This document shows positions 6,817-13,967 of a stretch of 14,136 bases of DNA, one piece after another. Origin of the DNA: a bacterium UBA6115 (GTDB lineage: Bacteria > Bacillota_A > Clostridia > Christensenellales > Aristaeellaceae); assembly GCA_002428405.1 (NCBI GenBank), contig DIWD01000063.1, forward strand, positions 1-14,136. The letters run 5' to 3'. The notes under the pieces were generated by a model. The model saw nothing but the letters and a program-made list of their open reading frames with translations. It had not been told where the DNA came from and made no database searches. A program made the translations under genes and the position numbers. The first letter of the stretch is position 1. Each line of letters begins with the position of its first letter.

Positions 6817-7746
6817 TCAGTCTCCGCCGCAGCGGGCCAGGATCCCCTCGCGGCCTGCCAAGGCGCACAATTGCGCGATCCGTTCCGCGCCCAGAGGCTT
6901 TTTATCCCTGAGCGGATACTCCTGTTCCAGGTCATTGTGCTTGGCTTGAGCCAGCGGGTTATAGTTGAGCAGCTCCATTTCCAGGGCAGCGGTATTCGCG
7001 CGTAGCCAGGCGGCAATGCCCCTGATGTTGGCATCGCTGTCGGTGATGCCTGGGATCAGCGGCGTCCTCATGGTGAGCGGAATACCCGTTTCTGACAGCC
7101 ATTTCAGGTTTTCCAGTACCGTGGCGTTTGACACCCCCGTAGCCCTGATGTGCTCCGCGTCGTCCAGCAGCTTCAGGTCACAGAAGATCCTGTCAAGGAA
7201 GGGCAGGAGTTTCTCCACAATCTGCCGCGGGAAGGAAAGGTTGGTTTCAATGGCTGTATCCATCCCCTCCTTGCGGCATAACCGCAGGATTTCCGCTGAA
7301 AAATCAGCCTGCGCCAGCGGTTCGCCGCCCGAGAGGGTCACGCCGCCCCCGGATGCCTCGTAATACGACCTGTCCTCCATTACCTTCTCCAGAACATCCC
7401 GCGCGGTCATCTCCCGCCCGATCAGCTTGAGGGCCTGCGGCGCGCAGGCCTGGACACAGGCCCCGCAGGCTGTGCACCTGGCCCTGTCAAACCTGCGCCG
7501 GGATAATGAAGGCAGTGCATTGTCAAAAACCTGCGTAAGCGCCCCGGTCCCGCACGCGTCATAGCAGGCTCCGCACAGGATGCACTTGCCGGGATAGAAC
7601 GCCAGAAACCGGCCATAGCCGATCGCTTCCGGATTGTGGCACCAGACGCAGCGCATGTTGCAGCCTTTCAGGAATACGACGGTGCGGATGCCTGGACCGT
7701 CATGCAGGCTGAATTTCTGGATATCGCTGACCATGCCGGTTTTCAT
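6817..7746 (-). CDS. Glycyl radical enzyme activating enzyme (radical SAM)
   Basis: The 309-residue product uses a [4Fe-4S] cluster and S-adenosylmethionine to abstract hydrogen from the partner enzyme's glycine. The radical SAM cluster motif is Cys29, Cys33, Cys36 (GCNMRCVWCHNPE). Two inserted ferredoxin-like cluster motifs follow at residues 55-65 (CILCGACYDAC) and 91-101 (CTACGACVQAC), as in the activases of the larger glycyl radical enzymes but not in PflA. The SAM-binding GGE motif is at 140-142 (TLSGGEPL). The start has an AGGGAG site 8 bases upstream. The gene is first in the operon and the substrate enzyme is immediately downstream, so the pairing is clear. Activity requires anaerobic conditions. 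Confidence 0.95.
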   Translation of the reverse strand: MKTGMVSDIQKFSLHDGPGIRTVVFLKGCNMRCVWCHNPEAIGYGRFLAFYPGKCILCGACYDACGTGALTQVFDNALPSLSRRRFDRARCTACGACVQACAPQALKLIGREMTARDVLEKVMEDRSYYEASGGGVTLSGGEPLAQADFSAEILRLCRKEGMDTAIETNLSFPRQIVEKLLPFLDRIFCDLKLLDDAEHIRATGVSNATVLENLKWLSETGIPLTMRTPLIPGITDSDANIRGIAAWLRANTAALEMELLNYNPLAQAKHNDLEQEYPLRDKKPLGAERIAQLCALAGREGILARCGGD

Positions 7747-7775
7747 GTGTTTTTCTCCCTTGTTATTCAGCCAGC

Positions 7776-7781
7776 ATTATA
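7776..7781 (-). promoter_or_regulatory. -10 element of the activase and glycyl radical enzyme operon
   Basis: A perfect TATAAT lies on the minus strand at 7781-7776, about 30 bases before ATG 7746, so the leader would be very short. At 17 bases upstream there is only a T-rich tract, not a clear TTGACA, which leaves room for an activator. Confidence 0.5.
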
Positions 7782-7902
7782 CACGCCCCTGACAATAAAA
7801 AAAGAGTTCCTGCAGGGAAATATGAAAGCATTGCAAAAGATTCATGGCGAAGGGAAAGATGTCAGTGAATGTCAGCCGCTCCCTGTGTTATCCTGAAACA
7901 GG

Positions 7903-7922
7903 AACAGAACATACGTTCTGTT
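7903..7922. promoter_or_regulatory. LexA (SOS) box upstream of the terminase pair
   Basis: AACAGAAC-ATAC-GTTCTGTT is a dyad with 8-base perfect arms. The core GAAC-ATAC-GTTC fits the Gram-positive LexA box GAACRNRYGTTC at every specified position. It ends 35 bases before ATG 7958, where a LexA operator would block the promoter. No sharp -35/-10 pair is visible around it, so the exact promoter is uncertain. Confidence 0.7.
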
Positions 7923-7957
7923 AACGGTTCAATTCAGCATAAAAGGGGAGAGCGGGC

Positions 7958-8137
7958 ATGGGGGAACTCACGGACATCGGGGAGTTGAAAGGGACGGCGG
8001 CGCACGCGTTCATGGAGCTGCTGCGCCAGGGCAAGGTGAGCGCGGGCGACCTCATCAAAGTGCTGAACATGATGGAGGAGAAGGGCGAAGGGGACAACCT
8101 TTCGCGGGACTTTGTGATTCAGGTAAGGGAGGAATGA
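7958..8137 (+). CDS. 59-residue protein paired with the terminase, possible truncated small subunit
   Basis: ATG 7958 has a strong AAAAGGGGAG site 7 bases upstream, and the frame ends at TGA 8135-8137, overlapping the next start as ATGA. The product begins MGELTDIGELKGTAAHAFME, is mostly helical and acidic, and contains VSAGDLIKVLNMMEEKGEG. By position it corresponds to a phage terminase small subunit, and the stretch AAHAFMELLRQGKVSAGDL resembles the helical part of such proteins. However, it is far shorter than usual and lacks the N-terminal helix-turn-helix that recognises the packaging site. Function as a small subunit is inference; being a real gene is well supported by the signals and the coupling. 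Confidence 0.7.
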   Translation: MGELTDIGELKGTAAHAFMELLRQGKVSAGDLIKVLNMMEEKGEGDNLSRDFVIQVREE

Positions 8138-9459
8138 ACGGGATCAAGCAGACAGGCGGAACGGTATCAGCCCCGTCAGGGGAGCAGTTCCCCGGGAACC
8201 ATCCTTTGACGGATGCGCCTGCCCATCCCGTGCTTTTCGTCCCCGCTTCGGCGTTCAACCCCTGCTACCTGCCCTATCTTCAGGCGCCGCAGCGCACGCA
8301 GATCTTCTTCGGCGGGGCGGGATCGGGCAAGTCGGTGTTCCTGGCCGCTCGGACCGTGCTGGATACGCTCGCCGGGCGCAACACGCTGGTGGTCCGCCAG
8401 GTGGCCCGCACGCTTGGGAGCAGCTGCTTTGCCGAGGTGAACAAGGTGGTTGCCCGTTTCGGCCTTCATGGATTCTTCCGGGTGAACAGGAGCGGGATGA
8501 ACGTGACCTGCGTGCGCAACGGCGCGCAGATCCTTTTTATGGGCCTTGACGACGCGGAGAAGATCAAGTCCATCACGCCCGCGAAAGGCGCGTTGAGCGA
8601 CGTGTGGGTGGAGGAGGCCACGCAGACCGGCTGGGCGGACGTCAGGCAATTGGAAAAACGCCTGCGCGGCCCCTGCCGGCATCCAAAGCGGCTGAGCCTG
8701 TCCTTCAACCCCGTTTCCCGCGGGCACTGGCTGTACCGGGAGTATTTCAGCGATTTTCCTGAAGACAAAGGCCTCCTGATGCGGGAGGACCTGCTCATCC
8801 TGCGCACGACCTACCGGGACAACCGCTTTCTCACCGAGGATGACCGCAAGGCGCTGGAGGGGGAGCGGGACCCCTACTTCCGCCAGGTCTACACCCTGGG
8901 CGAATGGGGCGTGATGGGAGGCTTGGTGCTGGGCAACTGGAAAACGGGGGAACCGCCGGCGGATTCGCCGCGGGAGGAACTGCGCTGCGGACTGGATTTC
9001 GGCTTCGCCCAGGATCCCTGCGCGGCGGTGCTGGCGCGCTATGACCGCAGGCACAGGCGGCTGTTTATCATCGATGAACTGTATGAGCGGGGGCTTACCA
9101 ACGACCGCCTGGCGGAAAGGCTGAAGCGCTTCGCGGGAGCCCTGCCGGTCATCTGCGACAGCGCGGAGCCCAAGTCCATCGCGGAGCTGCGCCATTACGG
9201 CGTGGCCGCCCTGCCCGCGCGCAAGGGACCCGACAGCGTGCTGCACGGCCTGCAATGGCTTTTGCAGCAGGAAATCATCCTCTCCGCCAAATGCCTGAGG
9301 CTGCGGGAGGAGCTGCTGGGATACCGCTGGAAACCGGACGGGCAGGGCGGGTACCTGTCCCGGCCCGAGGGGGAGGACCACCTGATCGACGCGCTGCGCT
9401 ATGCCCTGGAAGGGGACAGCACCGTCCGGGACGCGCGGGTGATGAAACGGCTTGTATAG
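8134..9459 (+). CDS. Phage terminase large subunit, PBSX family
   Basis: The 441-residue product matches the packaging motor that cuts and pumps phage DNA. The ATPase half has Walker A GGAGSGKS (60-67), Walker B ending in VWVEEAT with Glu160/161, and the SFNP coupling motif at 190-193. The RNase H-like nuclease half has the acidic residues expected: Asp288 (GLDFGFAQDP), Asp342 (VICDSAEPKS) and Asp415/Asp419 (GEDHLIDALRYALE). Length and motifs are complete, so the protein could be active. It overlaps the 59-residue gene by ATGA, which suggests coupled translation behind the LexA box. Unusually, no portal, protease or capsid gene follows; the next genes are on the opposite strand. It is either a phage relic or a packaging or cutting enzyme kept for another use. 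Confidence 0.93.
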   Translation: MNGIKQTGGTVSAPSGEQFPGNHPLTDAPAHPVLFVPASAFNPCYLPYLQAPQRTQIFFGGAGSGKSVFLAARTVLDTLAGRNTLVVRQVARTLGSSCFAEVNKVVARFGLHGFFRVNRSGMNVTCVRNGAQILFMGLDDAEKIKSITPAKGALSDVWVEEATQTGWADVRQLEKRLRGPCRHPKRLSLSFNPVSRGHWLYREYFSDFPEDKGLLMREDLLILRTTYRDNRFLTEDDRKALEGERDPYFRQVYTLGEWGVMGGLVLGNWKTGEPPADSPREELRCGLDFGFAQDPCAAVLARYDRRHRRLFIIDELYERGLTNDRLAERLKRFAGALPVICDSAEPKSIAELRHYGVAALPARKGPDSVLHGLQWLLQQEIILSAKCLRLREELLGYRWKPDGQGGYLSRPEGEDHLIDALRYALEGDSTVRDARVMKRLV

Positions 9460-9512
9460 GGCTGATCCCAATCCCGGCCAATGCGGCTGCATGGCGTGAA
9501 GGGGAAGTCGCC

Positions 9513-9821
9513 TTACCTTGAAAACGCTTGTTTGGCATCAATCAGGCCTTCATCATATGCTTTTCTGATGATGAGGTATTCGCCCCTTCTCGCGAAATAC
9601 AGGGTGCAGTAATTCCTCTGTATCTGTGTGCCATGAAACAGATAATGCTCCATGGTTCTCAGCCCTTCCTCGCTTTCAACATGGCCCAGCGCAAAATCAT
9701 TGAACTTTGACTCGGGCAGGGTCATAAAGATATTCAAATGTCCCATGATCTCGCCGATTGTCTCTTTTGTGCCTTCTTTTGCCAGGTTGATGTACTGCTG
9801 CAAAATGGATTTGCCCATCAT
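9513..9821 (-). CDS. Small conserved-looking protein of unknown function
   Basis: The product is 102 residues, soluble and without signal peptide or membrane segment. It reads MMGKSILQQYINLAKEGTKE, with later YCTLYFARRGEYLIIRKAYD, and is probably alpha-helical in the first half with one or two strands later. I do not recognise the family. A GAGG site lies 4 bases before ATG 9821 and 7 before the adjoining ATG 9818, so the true start may be the second Met (101 residues). It follows the 325-residue gene on the same strand after 88 bases and may be co-transcribed. It ends 53 bases from the convergent terminase gene. Confidence 0.72.
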   Translation of the reverse strand: MMGKSILQQYINLAKEGTKETIGEIMGHLNIFMTLPESKFNDFALGHVESEEGLRTMEHYLFHGTQIQRNYCTLYFARRGEYLIIRKAYDEGLIDAKQAFSR

Positions 9822-9909
9822 GCTGCCTCATTCTCTTTGTAACCGCGGATAATCAAACTGTTTCCCCCGTCCATCAGCGCCATTCCCCGCTGAGTCTCAC
9901 AATGCGGAT

Positions 9910-10887
9910 CTACAGGCCCGCGCCTTGCTCAACCCGGTCAAACACCCGCAGGCACAGATAAGTCAGGTAGGGGGAAGGCGTTTTCTTCTGGCCGAAATCC
10001 CAGGCTTTCAGCTTCAGGTATACCGACTCGGGCGTGAAGAATCCTTCTTCATCCCCTTTGCTTTTGATCAGCCCGATCATTTCCCGGAAACGCGGATCGG
10101 AATGGACGCGGGGGAACCGGCTCAGAACGGCGGCAACGCTGAGGAGGTCATACCACAGGGAAGGCGCTTTCAGCTTGCGAAAATCATCTCCCATATAGAA
10201 GATGTAGGGATGCTGCTCGCGGCTGTTCTCCCACAGGGACAGGAGTGATTCCGCAGAGGCGGCAGCGGCGGATGTATCGCGGTATTCAGGGATCCGCGCC
10301 AGCAGGTCCGCCATGATCAGCGTCGCGTAAGGGCAGGGGTCTTCCTTCCGGCCGGGGCCGTGGAATCTGCCCAGTTCCCTGGAGGCCGCGCAGGGGAAGC
10401 CATTCTCCCGGCAAAGGGAGACGAGAGATTCAACGCCCTGCTGGAGATGTTCCTTATATTCCACGCCCGCCTTCAGCAGCGCTTTGAGCAGCAGGGGAGC
10501 GTCGCACAGGCACCAGCTGAAGGTATCCTCGCCCGTTCCGCCAAAATGCCGGGGGATGTTGGTCAGCGACTGATATACGCCGCCGTCCTCCTTGTGTTTC
10601 ATGATTTTATCCGTCGCTGTCCGGATTTCCGGGACGCCTGCATCAAATCCAAGGTCCAAAAGAAACAGCAGTTTATGGATGGGTAAGTCCGGATTCTTGT
10701 GATTCGTGATCGGTACACCATGGAAGTCTGAGATATCATGAAGAAAGCCCTGGATCCGGCTGTCTGATAAGGCTGCCGTTCTTTCCTTGACGAGGCACTC
10801 CTTCGGCTCATGGCATAATTTGAGCCGAATGGCATATTTCAGCCAGTCTTCGCTGCGGCTGATCAATTTTTCATATTTCATGGTCAT
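9910..10887 (-). CDS. Protein with probable prenyltransferase-like alpha/alpha-barrel fold
   Basis: The 325-residue soluble product is almost all helical, with short motifs repeated at intervals: KEDGGVYQS near residue 100, DTFSWCLCDAPLLLKALLKA near 120, ENGFPCAAS near 165, DPCPYATLIMADLLARIPEY near 190, and SLWYDLLSVAAVLSRFPRVH near 245. A Gly-rich turn, then a Trp or Tyr-rich helix, is the style of squalene cyclase and prenyltransferase-type (alpha/alpha)6 barrels. I see no DxDD or other cyclase catalytic signature, so an enzymatic role is not claimed. ATG 10887 has an AGGA site 7 bases upstream. The substrate and partners are unknown; the only close same-strand neighbour is the 102-residue gene. 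Confidence 0.78.
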   Translation of the reverse strand: MTMKYEKLISRSEDWLKYAIRLKLCHEPKECLVKERTAALSDSRIQGFLHDISDFHGVPITNHKNPDLPIHKLLFLLDLGFDAGVPEIRTATDKIMKHKEDGGVYQSLTNIPRHFGGTGEDTFSWCLCDAPLLLKALLKAGVEYKEHLQQGVESLVSLCRENGFPCAASRELGRFHGPGRKEDPCPYATLIMADLLARIPEYRDTSAAAASAESLLSLWENSREQHPYIFYMGDDFRKLKAPSLWYDLLSVAAVLSRFPRVHSDPRFREMIGLIKSKGDEEGFFTPESVYLKLKAWDFGQKKTPSPYLTYLCLRVFDRVEQGAGL

Positions 10888-11109
10888 GCTCTTTCCTGTT
10901 CCGGCAGGCTGTCCGGCGGGCGTGCTGAGAGGAGCGGCGGTATTTGATACGATGCCGGCAGTATATCAAAAAGCGAAGATACGTGGAAGACATTGAAATC
11001 ATGTTCCTCCCCGGTTCATCCGCGCCTGGCCAATTGACCAAAGGCCCGGTCATTCAATGCCCCGGGCAGTATCCAGTCCCATTTTATCGATTTACTGGGA
11101 CGAAATCGA
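10888..11109. other. Divergent intergenic region left of the transporter promoter
   Basis: This stretch separates the minus-strand 325-residue gene from the plus-strand transporter. A TATACT on the minus strand (10965-10960) could be a -10 for the left gene, but its -35 (TTCCAC) is poor. A minus-strand frame from ATG 11002 to stop 10871 (43 codons) has a GGGGAGG site and overlaps the 325-residue gene by 17 bases. It encodes an extremely Arg/His-rich peptide and is probably chance. An imperfect hairpin (GCCCGG/CCGGGC) spans about 11044-11067. Confidence 0.4.
11076..11101. promoter_or_regulatory. Inverted repeat just upstream of the transporter promoter
   Basis: GTCCCA (11076-11081), 14 bases, then TGGGAC (11096-11101) form a dyad that ends 8 bases before the -35. 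The sequence TCGATT also recurs 20 bases apart (11087 and 11107), which puts both copies on one face of the helix. It could bind a sugar-responsive regulator; this is inference. Confidence 0.35.
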
Positions 11110-11138
11110 TTGACATGGCATATTGAGAGTGCTAAAAT
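11110..11138 (+). promoter_or_regulatory. Promoter of the monosaccharide transporter operon
   Basis: TTGACA (11110-11115), a 17-base spacer and TAAAAT (11133-11138) make a nearly perfect sigma-A promoter. It predicts transcription from about 11145 and an untranslated leader of about 119 bases before ATG 11264. Confidence 0.8.
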
Positions 11139-11222
11139 CCAGCTATAACAGGGATATCGGCGAATGGAAGCAATGCTGTTGTCGCGCGGATCGCGCCGGC
11201 AGCGCCCTGAACAGTATGATGA

Positions 11223-11240
11223 TAAGGCGAAAACGCCTTA
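11223..11240 (+). promoter_or_regulatory. Leader hairpin before the binding-protein gene
   Basis: TAAGGCG-AAAA-CGCCTTA is a perfect 7 bp stem with an A4 loop. It ends 8 bases before the AAAGGAG ribosome binding site. With no T run after it, it is not a terminator. It may protect the 5' end of the message or tune initiation. Confidence 0.5.
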
Positions 11241-11263
11241 GAATAAGAAAAGGAGAAAACGGT

Positions 11264-12313
11264 ATGAAAAAACTTCTATCCCTGCTCCTGGTCTCTGTCC
11301 TCCTCCTTGCTACAGGTTCCGCGCTGGCGACCAGAGTGGGCGTCTCGATGCCCACCAAGAGCCTTCAGCGCTGGAACGAAGACGGCGCTTATCTGCAGGC
11401 GCAGTTCGAGGCCGCCGGCTATGAAGTCGAACTTCAGTATGCCGGTGACAACGACGTGCCCACCCAGGTAAATCAGCTGGAAACCATGCTGCTCAACGAG
11501 TGCGATGTGCTGGTCATCACCGCCATCGAGTCCACCGCTCTGAGCACCGTGCTTGCCGACGCCAGGGAAAAGGGCGTCAAGGTCGTTTGCCATGACCGCA
11601 TCATCACGGACACGCCCAACATTGACTACTACGCCACCTTCAACAACTTCCAGGTCGGCGAGATCCAGGGTGAGTATGTCGTGAAAGAACTCGGCCTTGC
11701 TGAGGGCAAAGGCCCCTTCAACATTGAGTTCTTTGCGGGCGACCCCGGCGACCTGAATGCCACGTACTTCTTTGAAGGCGCCATGAGCAAAGTGAAGGAA
11801 TACCTGGACAACGGCCAGCTGATTTGCGTCAGCGGCCAGACGACCTTCGACCAGGTGGCCACCCCCTCCTGGAAGACCGAAACAGCCCAGGCCCGCATGG
11901 ACGACATCATCTCGTCCTTCTATGCTGACGGCAAGGTGCTGGACGTGGTCCTCTGCTCCAATGACTCCACCGCCCAAGGCGCCACCAACGCGCTGGTCGC
12001 CGCCGAATTCAAGGCTGGCGAAAACTTTCCGATCGTCACCGGCCAGGACTGCGACATCGCCAGTGTGAAGAACATCATCAAGGGCACCCAGTCCATGTCC
12101 ATCTTCAAGGATACCCGCATCCTCGCAGCCCGTACGGTCGCGATGGTCAACTCGATCGTTGCAGGGACAGAAGTTGAAGTCAACACCACTGTCAACAACA
12201 AAGTGTTTGACACCCCCACCTTCTACTGCCTGCCGCTGTTCGCAGACATCAACAACTATGAGGAACTGCTCATCGGGACCGGGTACTACACAGCGGATCA
12301 GCTTGCTGATTAA
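11264..12313 (+). CDS. chvE: ChvE-type monosaccharide-binding protein of an ABC importer
   Basis: The 349-residue extracytoplasmic binding protein matches the ChvE family (multiple monosaccharides such as galactose, glucose, arabinose or xylose). Shared landmarks are GVSMPTKSLQRWNEDGAYL near the mature N-terminus, YDR-like CHDRIITD, YYATFNNFQVGEIQGEYV, KGPFNIEFFAGDPGD, TGQDCDIASVKNII and SIFKDTR. The signal peptide is residues 1-22 (core LLSLLLVSVLLLATG, cut after ALA). It has no lipobox cysteine, whereas binding proteins of single-membrane Firmicutes are normally lipoproteins. The start ATG 11264 was chosen over the longer frame from 11123 because of the AAAGGAG site 8 bases upstream and because the signal peptide begins there. 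It leads the operon, followed by ATPase and permease genes. Confidence 0.92.
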   Translation: MKKLLSLLLVSVLLLATGSALATRVGVSMPTKSLQRWNEDGAYLQAQFEAAGYEVELQYAGDNDVPTQVNQLETMLLNECDVLVITAIESTALSTVLADAREKGVKVVCHDRIITDTPNIDYYATFNNFQVGEIQGEYVVKELGLAEGKGPFNIEFFAGDPGDLNATYFFEGAMSKVKEYLDNGQLICVSGQTTFDQVATPSWKTETAQARMDDIISSFYADGKVLDVVLCSNDSTAQGATNALVAAEFKAGENFPIVTGQDCDIASVKNIIKGTQSMSIFKDTRILAARTVAMVNSIVAGTEVEVNTTVNNKVFDTPTFYCLPLFADINNYEELLIGTGYYTADQLAD

Positions 12314-12361
12314 TCGGCAAACCGACACGCAGACGTATCGTACCTGATTCGTTTCGGCAAC

Positions 12362-12390
12362 GGGGAGATGACGGATCCTGTCATCTCCCC
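12362..12390 (+). promoter_or_regulatory. Strong intercistronic hairpin after chvE
   Basis: GGGGAGATGAC (12362-12372) and GTCATCTCCCC (12380-12390) form an 11 bp perfect stem with a 7-base loop. The following bases are CTTGC, so there is no U tract for full termination. Such hairpins between binding-protein and ATPase genes commonly stabilise the upstream message or attenuate readthrough, giving more binding protein than transporter. Confidence 0.65.
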
Positions 12391-12416
12391 CTTGCAATAG
12401 CTAAGGAGGACGCCTC

Positions 12417-13967
12417 ATGGCATCGACGATCCTTCGGATGGAGAACATCACCAAGCTGTTTCCCGGTGTGAAGGCGCTGGACAATGTCAATATTGATGTG
12501 ACGGAAGGCGAGATCCACGCCGTTGTCGGGGAGAACGGCGCGGGGAAATCCACGCTGATGAATGTATTGAGCGGCATTTACCCCTACGGGTCCTATACCG
12601 GCGAAGTGTATTATCAGGGCGAGCTGTGCGCCTTTAAAAACATCAAGGACAGCGAGCGCCGCGGCATCGCCATCATCCACCAGGAACTGGCGCTGGTCCC
12701 CCACCTGAGCATCGCGGAAAACATGTATCTTGGAAACGAGCGGGAGAAAGCCGGCGTGATCAACTGGGACCTCACCAACCAGCAAGCCGCCAAGTACATG
12801 AAAGTCGTCGGCCTGAAGGAAAACCCGCGCACGCTGATCAAGGATATCGGCATGGGCAAGCAGCAGCTGGTGGAGATCGCCAAGGCGCTGGCCAAGGACG
12901 TTAAGCTGCTGATCCTGGACGAGCCCACCTCATCGCTCAACGAGAATGACGTAAAAAAGCTGCTGGACCTTCTGCTCGAATTCAAGAATAAGCACGGAAT
13001 CACTTCCATCCTCATCTCCCACAAGCTCAATGAAATCGAATACTGCGCAGACCGCATCACCATCATCCGCGACGGAAAATCCATCGAGACACTGGATAAA
13101 AAGTCAGATGAGATTTCCGAGCCCCGCATCATCAAGGGAATGGTCGGACGTGAAATGACCAACCGTTTCCCCGCGCGGGAGAGCAAGCCCCGCGGGGAGG
13201 TCGCCTTTGAGATCCGCGACTGGACGGTTTACCATCCCCTGTACGCGGGGAAGAAGGTCGTGGATGACGTATCCATCAAGATCCACCACGGCGAGGTGGT
13301 CGGTCTGGCCGGACTCATCGGCGCGGGCCGCACAGAGCTTGCCATGTCGGTTTTCGGCAGATCCTACGGAAAGCAAATATCCGGAACGGTGCTGATCGAC
13401 AACAAGCCGGTCCGGCTTACCAATATCTCCCAGGCCATCCGGGACGGACTGGCCTATGTGACAGAGGACCGGAAGGGCAATGGTCTGATCACCTCCAACT
13501 CCATCAAGCACAACCTCACGCTCTCCCGCATTGAGTTTGTTTCAAAGCGCGGTGTCATTGACAAGGACCTGGAGACGATCCGCGCCACGGAACAGAAGGA
13601 ACAGCTGGACATCAAGGCCCCCACGGTGGAGCAGTATGTCGAGAACCTCAGCGGCGGCAACCAGCAGAAGGTCCTCCTGGGCAAGTGGATCTTTGCCAGG
13701 CCGGATATCCTGCTGCTGGACGAACCCACGCGCGGCGTGGATGTCGGCGCGAAGTATGAGATCTATCAGATCATCAACCAGCTGGCTTCGGAAGGCAAGG
13801 CGGTGCTCATGATCTCCTCGGAGCTGGCCGAGCTGCTGGGGATGTGCGACCGGATCTATGTCATGAACGAAAGCAGGCTGATCGCCGAATTCTCACGGGA
13901 AGAGGCCTCGCAAGAGGCGATTATGGGCTGCATTCTGCAAGCCAGCAAGGGGGAAATCAGCGCATGA
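12417..13967 (+). CDS. gguA: Double ATPase subunit of the monosaccharide ABC importer (GguA/MmsA type)
   Basis: The 516-residue protein fuses two nucleotide-binding domains, as in RbsA, MglA and GguA. It powers sugar uptake at the inner face of the membrane. Domain 1: Walker [10 protein letters not shown] (38-46), Q-loop near Gln89, Walker [12 protein letters not shown] (164-174), switch His202. Its signature motif is degenerate (IGMGKQQ, 144-150). Domain 2: degenerate P-loop GAGRTEL (302-308) with no Lys, normal for this family, signature LSGGNQQ (411-417) and Walker [12 protein letters not shown] (432-442). A strong AAGGAGG site lies 7 bases before ATG 12417. It overlaps the permease gene by ATGA. 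The overall match to the ChvE system's ATPase (GguA, also named MmsA) is good. Confidence 0.93.
   Translation: MASTILRMENITKLFPGVKALDNVNIDVTEGEIHAVVGENGAGKSTLMNVLSGIYPYGSYTGEVYYQGELCAFKNIKDSERRGIAIIHQELALVPHLSIAENMYLGNEREKAGVINWDLTNQQAAKYMKVVGLKENPRTLIKDIGMGKQQLVEIAKALAKDVKLLILDEPTSSLNENDVKKLLDLLLEFKNKHGITSILISHKLNEIEYCADRITIIRDGKSIETLDKKSDEISEPRIIKGMVGREMTNRFPARESKPRGEVAFEIRDWTVYHPLYAGKKVVDDVSIKIHHGEVVGLAGLIGAGRTELAMSVFGRSYGKQISGTVLIDNKPVRLTNISQAIRDGLAYVTEDRKGNGLITSNSIKHNLTLSRIEFVSKRGVIDKDLETIRATEQKEQLDIKAPTVEQYVENLSGGNQQKVLLGKWIFARPDILLLDEPTRGVDVGAKYEIYQIINQLASEGKAVLMISSELAELLGMCDRIYVMNESRLIAEFSREEASQEAIMGCILQASKGEISA

Noticed and set aside
7822..7896. A 24-codon plus-strand frame (MKALQKIHGE...) before the LexA box
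   Set aside because: The AGGGAA site is only 3-4 bases from the ATG, and the frame lies upstream of the LexA box in the control region, so it is probably chance.
8176..9492. A 438-codon minus-strand open frame opposite the terminase gene
   Set aside because: It is the antisense shadow of a GC-rich gene: no ribosome binding site, a biased composition (Gln, His, Ala, Pro), and the plus-strand frame has all terminase motifs.
10871..11002. A 43-codon minus-strand frame with a GGGGAGG site overlapping the 325-residue gene
   Set aside because: The translation is extremely Arg/His-rich with mixed low-complexity, typical of random GC-rich sequence; kept only as a note in the gap entry.
11123..11263. 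Longer start for the sugar-binding protein
   Set aside because: The extension begins between the -35 and -10 of the operon promoter and would hide the signal peptide. AAAGGAG fits ATG 11264.
11276..12397. A 373-codon minus-strand frame opposite chvE
   Set aside because: Shadow of the clearly identified binding-protein gene; its Val/Asp/Gly-rich composition mirrors the codon bias of the plus strand.
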